A stretch of 64,000 nt of DNA from Bradyrhizobium mercantei (GTDB taxonomy: Bacteria > Pseudomonadota > Alphaproteobacteria > Rhizobiales > Xanthobacteraceae), in assembly GCF_001982635.1 (NCBI RefSeq), contig NZ_MKFI01000002.1:186001-250000 (forward strand). The letters run 5' to 3'. Under the pieces are notes generated by a model that saw nothing but the letters and a program-made list of their open reading frames with translations, did not search any database and had not been told where the DNA came from. Shown here piece by piece: positions 40,153 to 48,136 of the stretch. Position numbers and translations under genes: made by a program. Position 1 is the first letter of the stretch; the number at the start of each line of letters is the position of its first letter.

Positions 40153-40779
40153 TCAACAGAACCGTTTGGCAACCACCTGCGAGTTCGGAGACCAGATCAG
40201 GCGCATTCGATGAAAGTACAGGTTCAAGAACGCATCGACGGCGGGCTTGGGCGTATCGAGAATATCTTTGAACGGCGCATTTGGATGCCTCCATAGATAG
40301 TCGTCGAATACCATGTGACCACCAACCTTCAAGAGCTCGAACGACAAAACGGCATCAGCAAGAACATCCGGGGCTTCATGCGAACCGTCAATGTAGATCA
40401 TATCGAAGTATTGCTTGAACCCCTCGCCTATCAGTTTCGCAAGCTGATCGGTTGACCGGCCCTTGCGAGCGATCAGTTTCACAGGGTGTTGCGCCCGCTT
40501 GGCGGCATCTGCGACGTTGTTTTGGAAGCGGATCTCGACAGCTGACATGTTAACACCGTCAGCCTTATGCTCGGAGCCTCCTTCCCACGTGTCGATGCAT
40601 TGGATCTCGATTGGACGCTGCGATGCACAGGCGTCAATCAGGTAACAGGCGCTTGCACCTTCATAGCTGCCAATTTCCAGAATTCTTTCCGGTCGAATTT
40701 GTGGAATCAGTTGGTCCCATACCAGACGTGCGGTGACGTCAAACCAGTTGTTGGTAAATCCGGAAACAGTGTCAGTCAT
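40153..40779 (-). CDS. class I SAM-dependent methyltransferase (Methyltransf_24/CmcI-like)
   Basis: 208 residues. SAM-binding motif I is RILEIGSYEGASACYLIDAC (about 30-50); a second acidic motif is CIDTWEGGSEHKAD; then FDMIYIDGSHEAPDVLADAV and GGHMVFDDYLW, typical of the CmcI-like/Methyltransf_24 group, many of which act on sugars or small molecules. Start 40779 chosen because GAGGTG lies six bases upstream (a GTG at 40788 is also open). It is convergent with the large fusion gene (43 bases apart) and divergent from the second HELGH gene. It may modify the same glycan. Confidence 0.8.
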   Translation of the reverse strand: MTDTVSGFTNNWFDVTARLVWDQLIPQIRPERILEIGSYEGASACYLIDACASQRPIEIQCIDTWEGGSEHKADGVNMSAVEIRFQNNVADAAKRAQHPVKLIARKGRSTDQLAKLIGEGFKQYFDMIYIDGSHEAPDVLADAVLSFELLKVGGHMVFDDYLWRHPNAPFKDILDTPKPAVDAFLNLYFHRMRLIWSPNSQVVAKRFC

Positions 40780-40994
40780 CGAACACACCTCATGCCAATC
40801 TGTGCGGAGTTCGGATTAGGCGATACCGTGATTTCCAAGCAGAGGCCGTCGGGCCAGGCTTCGCTCGAATTTGACACTAGCAGCTTTTCGAACAAGCCAG
40901 GGTGGCGGGAGGTCGCCATAAATCGATCTTGCCAGCGGATCACGGCAAGCAGAGCAATGCCGATTTCGGGGATCGATCTGGGACGTAGACCGTT

Positions 40995-41894
40995 ATGCTT
41001 GTGCTGGCTGTCATCGCCAGCACAAATGGTGGGATTGCCATGGGCATTTCGAAACGCGTCTTTCGGTCGAAGCCGGTAGCAGCCATCATACCCCCGAACC
41101 CGGATCGGCTGACCCTCCGTTCGGTCCCGCTCGAGCTCGCCGGTGACTGGGGCCGTATGCTTCCCGCCTCGGTGCTGCATGTGCTCGAGCGCATGCGTGC
41201 AGCCTGCTTCGACGCTGTGCGCCTCGTCTCGGACGACCAGCCCGAGCGCCTGCGGGTTGACGAACACACATCCGGCGGCCCACCTGCGATCTGGCTGCAT
41301 TCCGGCGAAAGCGATCTCGCCTGGATCATTGTTGATGTCGGCGAGCGTGACTGGTCGAAGCTTGCTTATCAGTTTGGCCACGAGCTCGGTCATGTTACCG
41401 CGAACTCCTGGCGATTTACCGCGAGGCCGGGTGGGCCCTGTCAATGGCTCGAAGAGGCGATGGTCGAGGCGTTCGCGCTGCGCGGCCTCGCGCTGCTGGC
41501 TGATAGCTGGTCGCGCGATCCGCCATTTCGGGATGACAGCGGCTTTGGTGCCGCCGTCGCCATGTATCGGCAGAACATCGTCGAGCGCTACGGGAAGCTG
41601 GCCATCGAACAGGGTAACCCAAAGGAGTTCAACGCTTGGTTCAGTCAGCATCGCGCTGCGCTCGAGGCCCAGCGGGGCCTCAGCTCCTTCGCTCAAGTGG
41701 CCTCACTTTCGATACTCACCGAATACGAGCGCGCTCCGAGCGCGATGGAAGCACTTGGGGCACTGAACAAATGGCCAGGGCGCAGTTCCATCGCGTTGGA
41801 GGAATATTTTGATGCTTGGCAGGCGAGCTGCCGGAAGTTGCGTGCCGCGGCAGATCTCCCACTTCGGCTACAAATGCTGCTCGGTCTTAGCTAA
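40995..41894 (+). CDS. HELGH metallopeptidase-like protein (copy 2)
   Basis: 299 residues, homologous over most of its length to the protein at 28516-29385: PPAIWLHSGE, KLAYQFGHELGHVTANSW and CQWLEEAMVEAFALRGL match PPAIWLHRDQ, KLAYQFGHELGHVLANSW and TQWLEEALVETFSIRGL. HELGH is at 129-133. Unlike copy 1 it has no twin-arginine signal; the N-terminus is only weakly hydrophobic, so it may be cytoplasmic. An alternative start is ATG 41040. A duplicated peptidase at both ends of the collagen-like locus supports a link with it. Confidence 0.65.
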   Translation: MLVLAVIASTNGGIAMGISKRVFRSKPVAAIIPPNPDRLTLRSVPLELAGDWGRMLPASVLHVLERMRAACFDAVRLVSDDQPERLRVDEHTSGGPPAIWLHSGESDLAWIIVDVGERDWSKLAYQFGHELGHVTANSWRFTARPGGPCQWLEEAMVEAFALRGLALLADSWSRDPPFRDDSGFGAAVAMYRQNIVERYGKLAIEQGNPKEFNAWFSQHRAALEAQRGLSSFAQVASLSILTEYERAPSAMEALGALNKWPGRSSIALEEYFDAWQASCRKLRAAADLPLRLQMLLGLS

Positions 41895-42217
41895 GCCCGC
41901 CGAATGGGGTGTTCGGGCGAACTCGAACGCCCGGCCAGCCGTGACTTGAACCGTAGCAATTAGAAGGCACGGTTCGAAAAATCCCAGCTAACTCAGTGGA
42001 GTTGACAGGATACCCCTTCCGCCAGATGTTGGGGGCGCCAGCCCAACGAGCCGGCAGCCCCCGACACCTACAAACCCATCGAGTCAGTCAGCGCCAATCT
42101 CCGCACCGGAGGTTGCGGCGCCTGAGTGATGCTCGTCACGGCGCTGGGCAATGGAAAGCTTCAGGATGCAGGGCATGGGAGACCAAGGGGTCTCTTCTCA
42201 AACCAGGAGGGAATGCC
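41895..42217. other. 323-bp intergenic region
   Basis: A small hairpin (CGGGCG/CGCCCG around 41915) follows the metallopeptidase gene without a U-run. The open frame extending the next gene back to 41996 has no family-like sequence. Nothing else recognised. Confidence 0.4.
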
Positions 42218-42637
42218 ATGGCCTGCGGAATGCGAGAGACGATTACGGTGAGTTACTGGGGTGTGTGCTGGAAGTGGGGCTTCATCCCCTACCCCTGCAA
42301 GAAGACGAAGACGGAAGTGAAATACCAGTATGACTTCCGTCCCTGGCGCACCAGGTTCAGCTGGTCGCCCTTCCGTCGCAGCTACGAGGGCTGTTGCAAC
42401 GGCGCGCTGTTCGGATGGTCGTACTGGACCTGGTCGCCGTTCGGCACCGGCAACGGACCCTGGATCGACCAGACCTTAACGTATTTCTCCGACTCGCAGA
42501 TTGGTTCGACTGGCCCCTGTCCGTTCCAGAGCACATCCAGTCAGCCTGCGAAACGGTCGGAGGCAGCTAGCGGCTCAATCGTGCCGGCTGAAACTGCCGA
42601 TGAGCTCTACGAGGACCATGGCTGTCCTTGTGTCTAG
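42218..42637 (+). CDS. Cys- and Trp-rich small protein, unknown function
   Basis: 139 residues from an ATG preceded by AGGAGG at seven bases, which decides the start. The first 100 residues contain many aromatic residues and cysteines (YWGVCWKWGFIPYPCKKTK, GWSYWTWSPFGTGNGPW, and a CC pair); the last four residues are CPCV. There is no signal peptide or clear membrane helix. I do not recognise the family. The composition suggests a metal- or disulfide-bonded compact protein, or a precursor peptide. A terminator follows at 42693. Confidence 0.6.
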   Translation: MACGMRETITVSYWGVCWKWGFIPYPCKKTKTEVKYQYDFRPWRTRFSWSPFRRSYEGCCNGALFGWSYWTWSPFGTGNGPWIDQTLTYFSDSQIGSTGPCPFQSTSSQPAKRSEAASGSIVPAETADELYEDHGCPCV

Positions 42638-42692
42638 GCGCATCCGGGTTCGCTGCGGACCCGCTTCGCCTACCCATCGTCGAGCGCTTGCA

Positions 42693-42726
42693 GCCCGGCC
42701 GGTGAACGCCGGTCGGGCATCTTTCC
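42693..42726 (+). terminator. Rho-independent terminator
   Basis: Stem GCCCGGCCGG/CCGGTCGGGC (one G-T pair) with a six-base loop, followed by ATCTTTCC. It lies 56 bases after the Cys/Trp-rich protein gene. Confidence 0.6.
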
Positions 42727-42879
42727 AACGGTCGCGCGCAACAGAGGTAACGGGTTGCGCGCTGCCGTATCCCATCACCTCTCGTGACGTGCGTTCCGCA
42801 GAATGTGATCGCTGCGGCACGATGTGATTGTTTCCGAGTATTGCTCTGGCCGGAGCCGCGATGCTACCTCTGGCGAGCA

Positions 42880-43512
42880 ATGCGTCGTGCACTACCTTGG
42901 GTTTTGGCCGTCACTTTCCTGATTGGCTTTGTCGCTTCCTTCACTGAGCTGCAAAGGATGCGCGACCGCTTCGGTGAAGTGTCCAGGCACGCCTTTCACG
43001 ATCATGCAGCGGTGCGCGAATTCATGATACGTGCCGCGCTCGCCGACGCATCTGCCCCGATTGTCGTGCTTGGCGACAGCATCACCGAAATGGCTCCGCT
43101 GCCGCGGCAGCTCTGCGGGCGTCCGGTAATCAACGCCGGCGTCGGCGGCCAGACCATCCGCGAGGCCAAGCAACTCGCCCGGCGCCTGCTGGACGACCAA
43201 GGCGCGTTCCTGCTCGTCCTAGCGGTGGGCGCGAACGACGCGCGATCGCCAACGGCGCAGCGCGATTTCGCCGATCTCATCGAGACCGTGAAGCCGCTGT
43301 CGACCCGGCCACTGGTGGCGATCGCCGTCGCAGCCGACGCAGCAACCAATCAGGCGATCGAAGCCGCCGCAGTTGCGGGCGGCATTCGGTTTATCGACCC
43401 GCATTTGCCGCCTGGCGCGAAGATGGCCGACGGCATTCACTTCACCGCAGCCGCCTACAGAGCCTGGGTACCGGCACTCGACGCAGCGATCTCGGCGGAA
43501 TGCACGATGTGA
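42880..43512 (+). CDS. SGNH/GDSL-family hydrolase, membrane-anchored or secreted
   Basis: 210 residues. The N-terminus (WVLAVTFLIGFVASF) is a signal anchor. Block I is VLGDSITEM (catalytic Ser about 66), block II has the conserved Gly in NAGVGGQTIREA, block III is VGANDAR and block V is DGIHF (catalytic Asp-x-x-His). Family members are esterases, lipases or acetylhydrolases acting on carbohydrates or lipids in the envelope. Start at 42880 is chosen as the last Met before the hydrophobic segment; the ribosome site is weak. Convergent with the next gene. Confidence 0.75.
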   Translation: MRRALPWVLAVTFLIGFVASFTELQRMRDRFGEVSRHAFHDHAAVREFMIRAALADASAPIVVLGDSITEMAPLPRQLCGRPVINAGVGGQTIREAKQLARRLLDDQGAFLLVLAVGANDARSPTAQRDFADLIETVKPLSTRPLVAIAVAADAATNQAIEAAAVAGGIRFIDPHLPPGAKMADGIHFTAAAYRAWVPALDAAISAECTM

Positions 43513-43569
43513 TGTGCGCAGGGCCGAACCCCGGCGTGCTCTGCTCGCAGCGTTCGATCGAACACGCGC

Positions 43570-44490
43570 TCAGGTCTGCCGGACGAACTCCGCGATCAGG
43601 CCACCGATTTGCTCGGGCGCATCTTCGAAGCAGTAATGCCCGACGCCGGCAAGGCGCCTGACCGGTGCGGCCGGAAAGATCGCGGAAAACAGCGGCAGGA
43701 AATGCTCTGCACGCAGCGTGCGGTCCGCTTCGCCCCAGATCGCGAGCGCCGGCTTGCCGCGGATCAAGCGGTCGGCAGCGGGATCGGGCGTCGCGAATGC
43801 ATGTGCACCGGTGGCAAAGCCCTTGGCCCATCCGATCGCGCCAAGGCAGTCGGCCGGACGCGCGAAGGGCGCTCCGTAAGCCGCGAGCCAGGCGTCGGTG
43901 ATGACGGCGTTGTTCTCGAAGCCGTTGAGCTTGAGTGTGCTCAGGATGTTGAAGCCGAGTTGCCCGAGAACCGGCTCGAGTTCGCTGCGCGCGTCGGCCT
44001 TGGCGATCCATTGAAACCAGGGCGACGCCAGCGCATTGGCCGTGACGCGCTCGAACAGGTCGCTTTGCCCGAACGGCGTCGGCCCGTTGGCCGAGATGAT
44101 GCGGCGGATACGCTCCGGATGGCGGGCCGCGAAGCCCATGCCGACCGGACCGCCGAAATCATGCATGATGAGGGTGATGTTGCTGAGATCGAGCGCAAGG
44201 ACCAGCGCTTCGAGATTGTCGACATGGTCCTGCAGCCAATCGCTGCGCTGCGCCGGCGTCGCGCTCTTGCCGAAGCCCATGTGGTCCGGAACGACCACGC
44301 GGTGCGTCGCGCTCAGCACCGGTACCAGGTGGCGGAACAGATAGCCCCAGGTCGGTTCGCCGTGCAGGCAAAGCACCACCTCGCCGTCGCGTGGACCTTC
44401 GTCGACGTAGTGCATCCGGAAGCCGGGAGCCGCGCTGAAATGCGGCGCGAATGGAAAAGTGCCGTCGAACGTGGCGTCGGCCTGGATCAT
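43570..44490 (-). CDS. alpha/beta hydrolase, haloalkane dehalogenase-like
   Basis: 306 residues. The oxyanion motif HGEPTWGYLFR is that of haloalkane dehalogenases. The nucleophile is Asp in LIMHDFGGPVGMG and the catalytic His is in GVGHYCFED near the C-terminus. A dehalogenase or related epoxide/ester hydrolase is likely, but the halide-stabilising Trp after the nucleophile is absent (Phe instead), so I prefer the general call. It is divergent from an HxlR regulator across a region with two matching 17-bp sites. Confidence 0.8.
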   Translation of the reverse strand: MIQADATFDGTFPFAPHFSAAPGFRMHYVDEGPRDGEVVLCLHGEPTWGYLFRHLVPVLSATHRVVVPDHMGFGKSATPAQRSDWLQDHVDNLEALVLALDLSNITLIMHDFGGPVGMGFAARHPERIRRIISANGPTPFGQSDLFERVTANALASPWFQWIAKADARSELEPVLGQLGFNILSTLKLNGFENNAVITDAWLAAYGAPFARPADCLGAIGWAKGFATGAHAFATPDPAADRLIRGKPALAIWGEADRTLRAEHFLPLFSAIFPAAPVRRLAGVGHYCFEDAPEQIGGLIAEFVRQT

Positions 44491-44504
44491 GGTAGTCCTC
44501 GCAT

Positions 44505-44521
44505 GGTTTTAAGTTGAAACC
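44505..44521. promoter_or_regulatory. putative HxlR operator, site 1
   Basis: GGTTTTAAGTTGAAACC, with dyad arms GGTTT/AAACC, lies 15 bases before the start of the hydrolase gene. It shares 14 of 17 bases with site 2. Confidence 0.5.
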
Positions 44522-44537
44522 GCTGTGTATCGCTTGA

Positions 44538-44554
44538 GGTTTTACTTTGCAACC
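44538..44554. promoter_or_regulatory. putative HxlR operator, site 2
   Basis: GGTTTTACTTTGCAACC, same orientation as site 1 and 33 bases from it (about three helical turns), which would put both on the same face of the DNA for co-operative binding of HxlR dimers. Confidence 0.5.
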
Positions 44555-44634
44555 GGTATATCGGGCTCACATGGTGGTGCCCCTACGCGCACCATCGATC
44601 GACACGCGAGATCAGGAGCGCCAGGCGAATCGCG

Positions 44635-45093
44635 ATGGCCAAGAGAGTGAGCCACAGGGACTCGATGTGCGGCGTGGCCCGGCCGCTGGATGCGATCGGC
44701 GACTGGTGGTCGCTGCTGATCGTCCGCGATGCGTTCGAGGGGCTGCGCCGGTTCGGCGAGTTTCAGAAGAGCCTCGGGCTAGCCAAGAACATCCTGTCGG
44801 CCCGGCTCCGCAATCTGCTGGCGCACGGCATCATGGAGACGGTGCTCGCAGCCGACGGCAGCCCCTACCAGGAATATGTGCTGACCGAAAAGGGACGCGG
44901 CCTGTTCCCGCTCCTCGTTGCGCTCCGGCAATGGGGTGAGGATTTCTTCTTCGAACCCGACGAGGCGCATGTGCTCCTGGTTGATCGCAAGAACGGATTG
45001 CCGGTGCGGCGGCTCGAGCTGCGCGCGCAGGATGGACGCGTCGTTGGCGCGGAAGACACGATGGTGCGGCTACCTTCGATTGCACCTGAGTGA
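44635..45093 (+). CDS. HxlR-family transcriptional regulator
   Basis: 152 residues. The typical winged-helix HxlR sequence is seen: CGVARPLDAIGDWWSLLIVR, RRFGEFQKSLGLAKNILSAR, and YVLTEKGRGLFPLLVALRQW. The Cys near the start (CGVAR) is conserved in the family and in some members senses oxidants or electrophiles. The ATG at 44635 gives the usual length before that Cys; ATG 44665 has a somewhat better ribosome site. It probably represses itself and the divergent hydrolase gene. Confidence 0.85.
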   Translation: MAKRVSHRDSMCGVARPLDAIGDWWSLLIVRDAFEGLRRFGEFQKSLGLAKNILSARLRNLLAHGIMETVLAADGSPYQEYVLTEKGRGLFPLLVALRQWGEDFFFEPDEAHVLLVDRKNGLPVRRLELRAQDGRVVGAEDTMVRLPSIAPE

Positions 45094-45177
45094 GAACACG
45101 CCTGCCGCCTACGTCGTCGGCCGCAACCGGATGTTAACCCTCCTTGCCGCAGCATCGGCCGCGTGGAGGTTCGATCA

Positions 45178-45345
45178 ATGCAGACATTCCGGATTTCGCT
45201 GAGCGATGGGACGCGGCAATTCCACACGGCGATTCAGGCGCCGGATCCCGCCTCCGCGCGCATCAAGGCCGCCTACTTCTTCGACATATCGAAGTGGCGA
45301 ATCCTGAGTGTGTCGCTGAGCGGAGCCAGTGCCGCGGCGGCCTAG
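45178..45345 (+). CDS. 55-residue hypothetical protein
   Basis: Starts MQTFRISLSDGTRQFHTAIQ with GGAGG eight bases upstream. The sequence (PDPASARIKAAYFFDISKWR) reads like a compact alpha/beta mini-domain. No family recognised. It is convergent with the kinase-like gene at 45358. Confidence 0.55.
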   Translation: MQTFRISLSDGTRQFHTAIQAPDPASARIKAAYFFDISKWRILSVSLSGASAAAA

Positions 45346-45357
45346 TCGCTGCGCGCC

Positions 45358-46176
45358 CTACGCCATCCGGTCGAGTTCGGCCGCGGCAAGCCTTGCAATC
45401 TGCAGGTCGATTTCGGCGAGCGGATCACCATCGCCGAGAAACCATGCTGCCGACAAGCCGGTCCAGGCGACGATCCATGACAGCAGGCGCCGGCGATCGA
45501 GCCGCGCTGCTTCTACGACAATGTCCAGACGTCGCGCAAAGCGTCCGGGTTCGGTTGCGACCGGCCGTGTCGGATCCGCGAGATCCGGATTGGTGAAGAT
45601 GTTGGCGAAGTCGAAGCCACGCTCGCCGACGAGATGCTTTGGATCGATCGCGAGCCAGCCGCGCGTGCCGAAGTCGAGCACATTGTCATGGTGCAGATCG
45701 CCATGCAGCACCACGATCTCGCGCTGATCGCCGAGCAACGCTTCGGCAATCTCCGCCGACCGATTCAAGATGCCGCCATGCGCCCTCGCCGCCGGCCAGA
45801 GCTCGCGAAACCAGTCCTTGAGTGGCGTCAACTCCGGCTGCGGTTTCGCGCGCCGGGCGTGCAGCCGATCGGCCGTTGCACAGAGGATTCGGCAGGCCTC
45901 ATCGTCCCTGCCGGTGCGCGCCATCTCGCTGAGCGAGGCCGGTCCCGTTGCCCTTTCGAGCAGGAGTGCATCGCCGTCACGGGCAAGGACGCGCGCCGCG
46001 CCGTCTCCGTCCCACCACGCCATCACGACCGCGCCGAGGCGTTCGTCCGGCTCGTGCGAGACCTTGAGCATGGCCGGCTCGCCGTGCCGCCGCACCGGCA
46101 GTAACCGCGCGGCGTGCGTCACGATCGGGTCGCCGTCGGGGACGAGGCTCCAGGCTGAGAGATAGGGGGTGAACAT
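45358..46176 (-). CDS. aminoglycoside phosphotransferase-like kinase (APH(6)/streptomycin kinase type)
   Basis: 272 residues. The catalytic loop VVLHGDLHHDNVLDF (HGDxHxxN) and the metal-binding region WLAIDPKHLVGERGFDFANI are typical of the streptomycin/hydroxyurea phosphotransferase family. The N-terminal lobe has AMLKVSHEPDE as the ATP-binding lysine strand. Chromosomal homologues are frequent in soil bacteria and often do not confer resistance, so the natural substrate is open. There is no mobile element around it. Confidence 0.75.
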   Translation of the reverse strand: MFTPYLSAWSLVPDGDPIVTHAARLLPVRRHGEPAMLKVSHEPDERLGAVVMAWWDGDGAARVLARDGDALLLERATGPASLSEMARTGRDDEACRILCATADRLHARRAKPQPELTPLKDWFRELWPAARAHGGILNRSAEIAEALLGDQREIVVLHGDLHHDNVLDFGTRGWLAIDPKHLVGERGFDFANIFTNPDLADPTRPVATEPGRFARRLDIVVEAARLDRRRLLSWIVAWTGLSAAWFLGDGDPLAEIDLQIARLAAAELDRMA

Positions 46177-46377
46177 TCGGGCGGACCGGCTGGCGACGAA
46201 GAAGCGAGACTTGAGGTTCTAATCATTGCGCCCACGCGCTGCCATGCTGGTTCCCCGCGGCGCATCGTGGCAGGCAGCGCGAACCAGTTCCCTGCTTGCC
46301 CTGCCCATGTTGGCTGATGACAGCCCCCACCCTTCTCGCGTTACAATGTCGCAGCCGGTGGTACGGAGGATGTGGCG

Positions 46378-46635
46378 ATGCCGCGAAAGGGAATTACCGG
46401 ACACGACGATTGGGTGCTCACCGAGGCCCTGGCCACGGCGCTGGTCGCGCTCGAACAATTGCCGTCGAAGCACCAGCCGCGCGCGCATATGGAGGATGTC
46501 CGGAAAATCCTCACCGCGCGATGCGAGGCCGGCGCCGTCACGCTACACCTCGCGCAAGCCAAGTGCCGGTTGTTTCCGGATACCGACCCCCTCACGATCT
46601 ACGAGGAATACGGCCTCAAGGATGGACTCGGATAG
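46378..46635 (+). CDS. small conserved hypothetical protein
   Basis: 85 residues, soluble and helical (ALATALVALEQLPSKHQPRA, HMEDVRKILTARC). The ATG at 46378 has GGAGGA seven bases upstream. Appears to be a lineage-restricted protein; function unknown. It ends 18 bases before the convergent sorbosone dehydrogenase-like gene. Confidence 0.6.
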   Translation: MPRKGITGHDDWVLTEALATALVALEQLPSKHQPRAHMEDVRKILTARCEAGAVTLHLAQAKCRLFPDTDPLTIYEEYGLKDGLG

Positions 46636-46653
46636 CGGCAGCCGATCGAGCGG

Positions 46654-47994
46654 TTAGTCGCGGCTGACGCGCCAGATCGTGCCGTTGCCGTCTTCGGAGA
46701 CCAGCAGCGCGCCGTCGCGCGCCACGGTTACGCCGACCGGACGGCCCCAGACCTCGTTGTCACCGAGGACAAAGCCGGTGACGAAGTCCTCGTACTCGCC
46801 GGTCGGCACGCCGTCCCTCAACCTGATGCGAATGACCTTGTAGCCGGTGCGCTTCGACCGATTCCAGGAGCCATGTTCGGCGGCAAAGGCATCGCCGCGA
46901 TACTCCGCCGGAAAACTGCTGCCGGTGTAGAAGGTCAGGCCGAGCGAGGCAGAGTGCGCCTGCAACAGCACGTCGGGGACCGTCACCTTGTCCTTCAGAT
47001 CGGGCCGCTCGCCGGCATGCGCTGGGTCTTCGTTGGCGCCGATATAGTACCAGGGCCAGCCGTAGAACGCGCCTTCGCGAATCCGCGTCACATAGTCAGG
47101 CACGAGGTTGTCGCCGCGGCCGTCGCGCTCGTTGGTCGAACACCACGGCGTGCCGCTACCGGGCTGGATCGCAAGCCCCACGCAGTTGCGGATCCCGGTG
47201 GCGAACAGCTTCTGGTTCTTGCCGTCGGGATCGAAGGCGAGCACGGCGGCGCGATCGGTCTCGGCTCCCCAGGCTGCGCCAAGCGCATGGTCGCGGCTCC
47301 ATGCCTCGATGCCACCGGGCGGCTGGCCCAGCCCCTCGCCTGCGTTGCCGGCGGAGCCGACCGACACCAGCATCCGCTTGTTGTCCGGTGTGAACACGAT
47401 GTCGCGGGTCGAATGGCCGTAGCCGTGCGGCAGGTTGGCGACGATCGTCTCAGGCTTTCCCTGTGCCTTGAGATCGCCGTTGCTGTAGGCAAAGCGCACG
47501 ACGCTGTCTGTGTTGGCGACATAGAGCCATTGCGGATTATCGCCGCTCGGGAAGAACGCGACGCCGAACGGCCGATTTAGTCCGGTTGCGTAGATTTCAT
47601 TGGCAAAACCCTTGGCACCACCGGCGCCGCGCAGGACGCGGATGCGGCCGGGGCCGGTTTCCACGACGATGATGTCGCCATTGGGAGCGGTCCGGATGAT
47701 CCGCGGTCCGCTCAATCCGCTCGCGAACAGCTCGATCTTGAACCCCGCCGGCACCTGCGGCACTACGGAGGCGGGTCGCTGCACGACGCGCGATGAATTG
47801 CTGCTGGAGGCCGTCGCCCCCGGCTTCGGCAGGTCTTGCGGTGTGATCAGACGCACCGTGCCCGGTCTGTCGCGCTGCCAGTCGCCGAACGCTTCCGTGC
47901 CTTTCAGGACCGGCTCGGCCGCAGCGCCCGTGATGCCGATCGCTGCGAGGAGGATAACCGACAGACCTGCGCCGGCCAGATTTGTCTTGGGCAT
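46654..47994 (-). CDS. PQQ-dependent sugar dehydrogenase-like (L-sorbosone dehydrogenase family) protein
   Basis: 446 residues with a Sec signal (LSVILLAAIGITGAAAEP). The rest is a six-bladed beta-propeller of the glucose/sorbosone dehydrogenase family: ASGLSGPRIIRTAPNGDIIV, RPFGVAFFPSG, GYGHSTRDIVFTPD, GIRNCVGLAIQPG, and WGRPVGVTVARDGALLVSED. Family members oxidise aldoses or sorbosone in the periplasm using PQQ. The conserved His (GYGHSTRD) and Arg residues of the active site seem present. The gene stands alone; no PQQ genes are in the window. Confidence 0.8.
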   Translation of the reverse strand: MPKTNLAGAGLSVILLAAIGITGAAAEPVLKGTEAFGDWQRDRPGTVRLITPQDLPKPGATASSSNSSRVVQRPASVVPQVPAGFKIELFASGLSGPRIIRTAPNGDIIVVETGPGRIRVLRGAGGAKGFANEIYATGLNRPFGVAFFPSGDNPQWLYVANTDSVVRFAYSNGDLKAQGKPETIVANLPHGYGHSTRDIVFTPDNKRMLVSVGSAGNAGEGLGQPPGGIEAWSRDHALGAAWGAETDRAAVLAFDPDGKNQKLFATGIRNCVGLAIQPGSGTPWCSTNERDGRGDNLVPDYVTRIREGAFYGWPWYYIGANEDPAHAGERPDLKDKVTVPDVLLQAHSASLGLTFYTGSSFPAEYRGDAFAAEHGSWNRSKRTGYKVIRIRLRDGVPTGEYEDFVTGFVLGDNEVWGRPVGVTVARDGALLVSEDGNGTIWRVSRD

Positions 47995-48136
47995 ATGCTC
48001 CTCGCGCGATGTCCCTGTCAGTTGCAGAGTTCATAGCGCGGTTCGACCGCCGGCCGCGGTCACAATGTCGTCTGCCTCGTTGTCGTTGGAGGCGCTGCGT
48101 GTCGGATCGAGGGCCCGATGATCGATCTGCGCCGGA

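Noticed and set aside
45358..46176. An acquired streptomycin resistance gene
   Set aside because: The family fits, but there is no mobile element, integron or plasmid context and base composition matches the surroundings; a chromosomal kinase is more likely.
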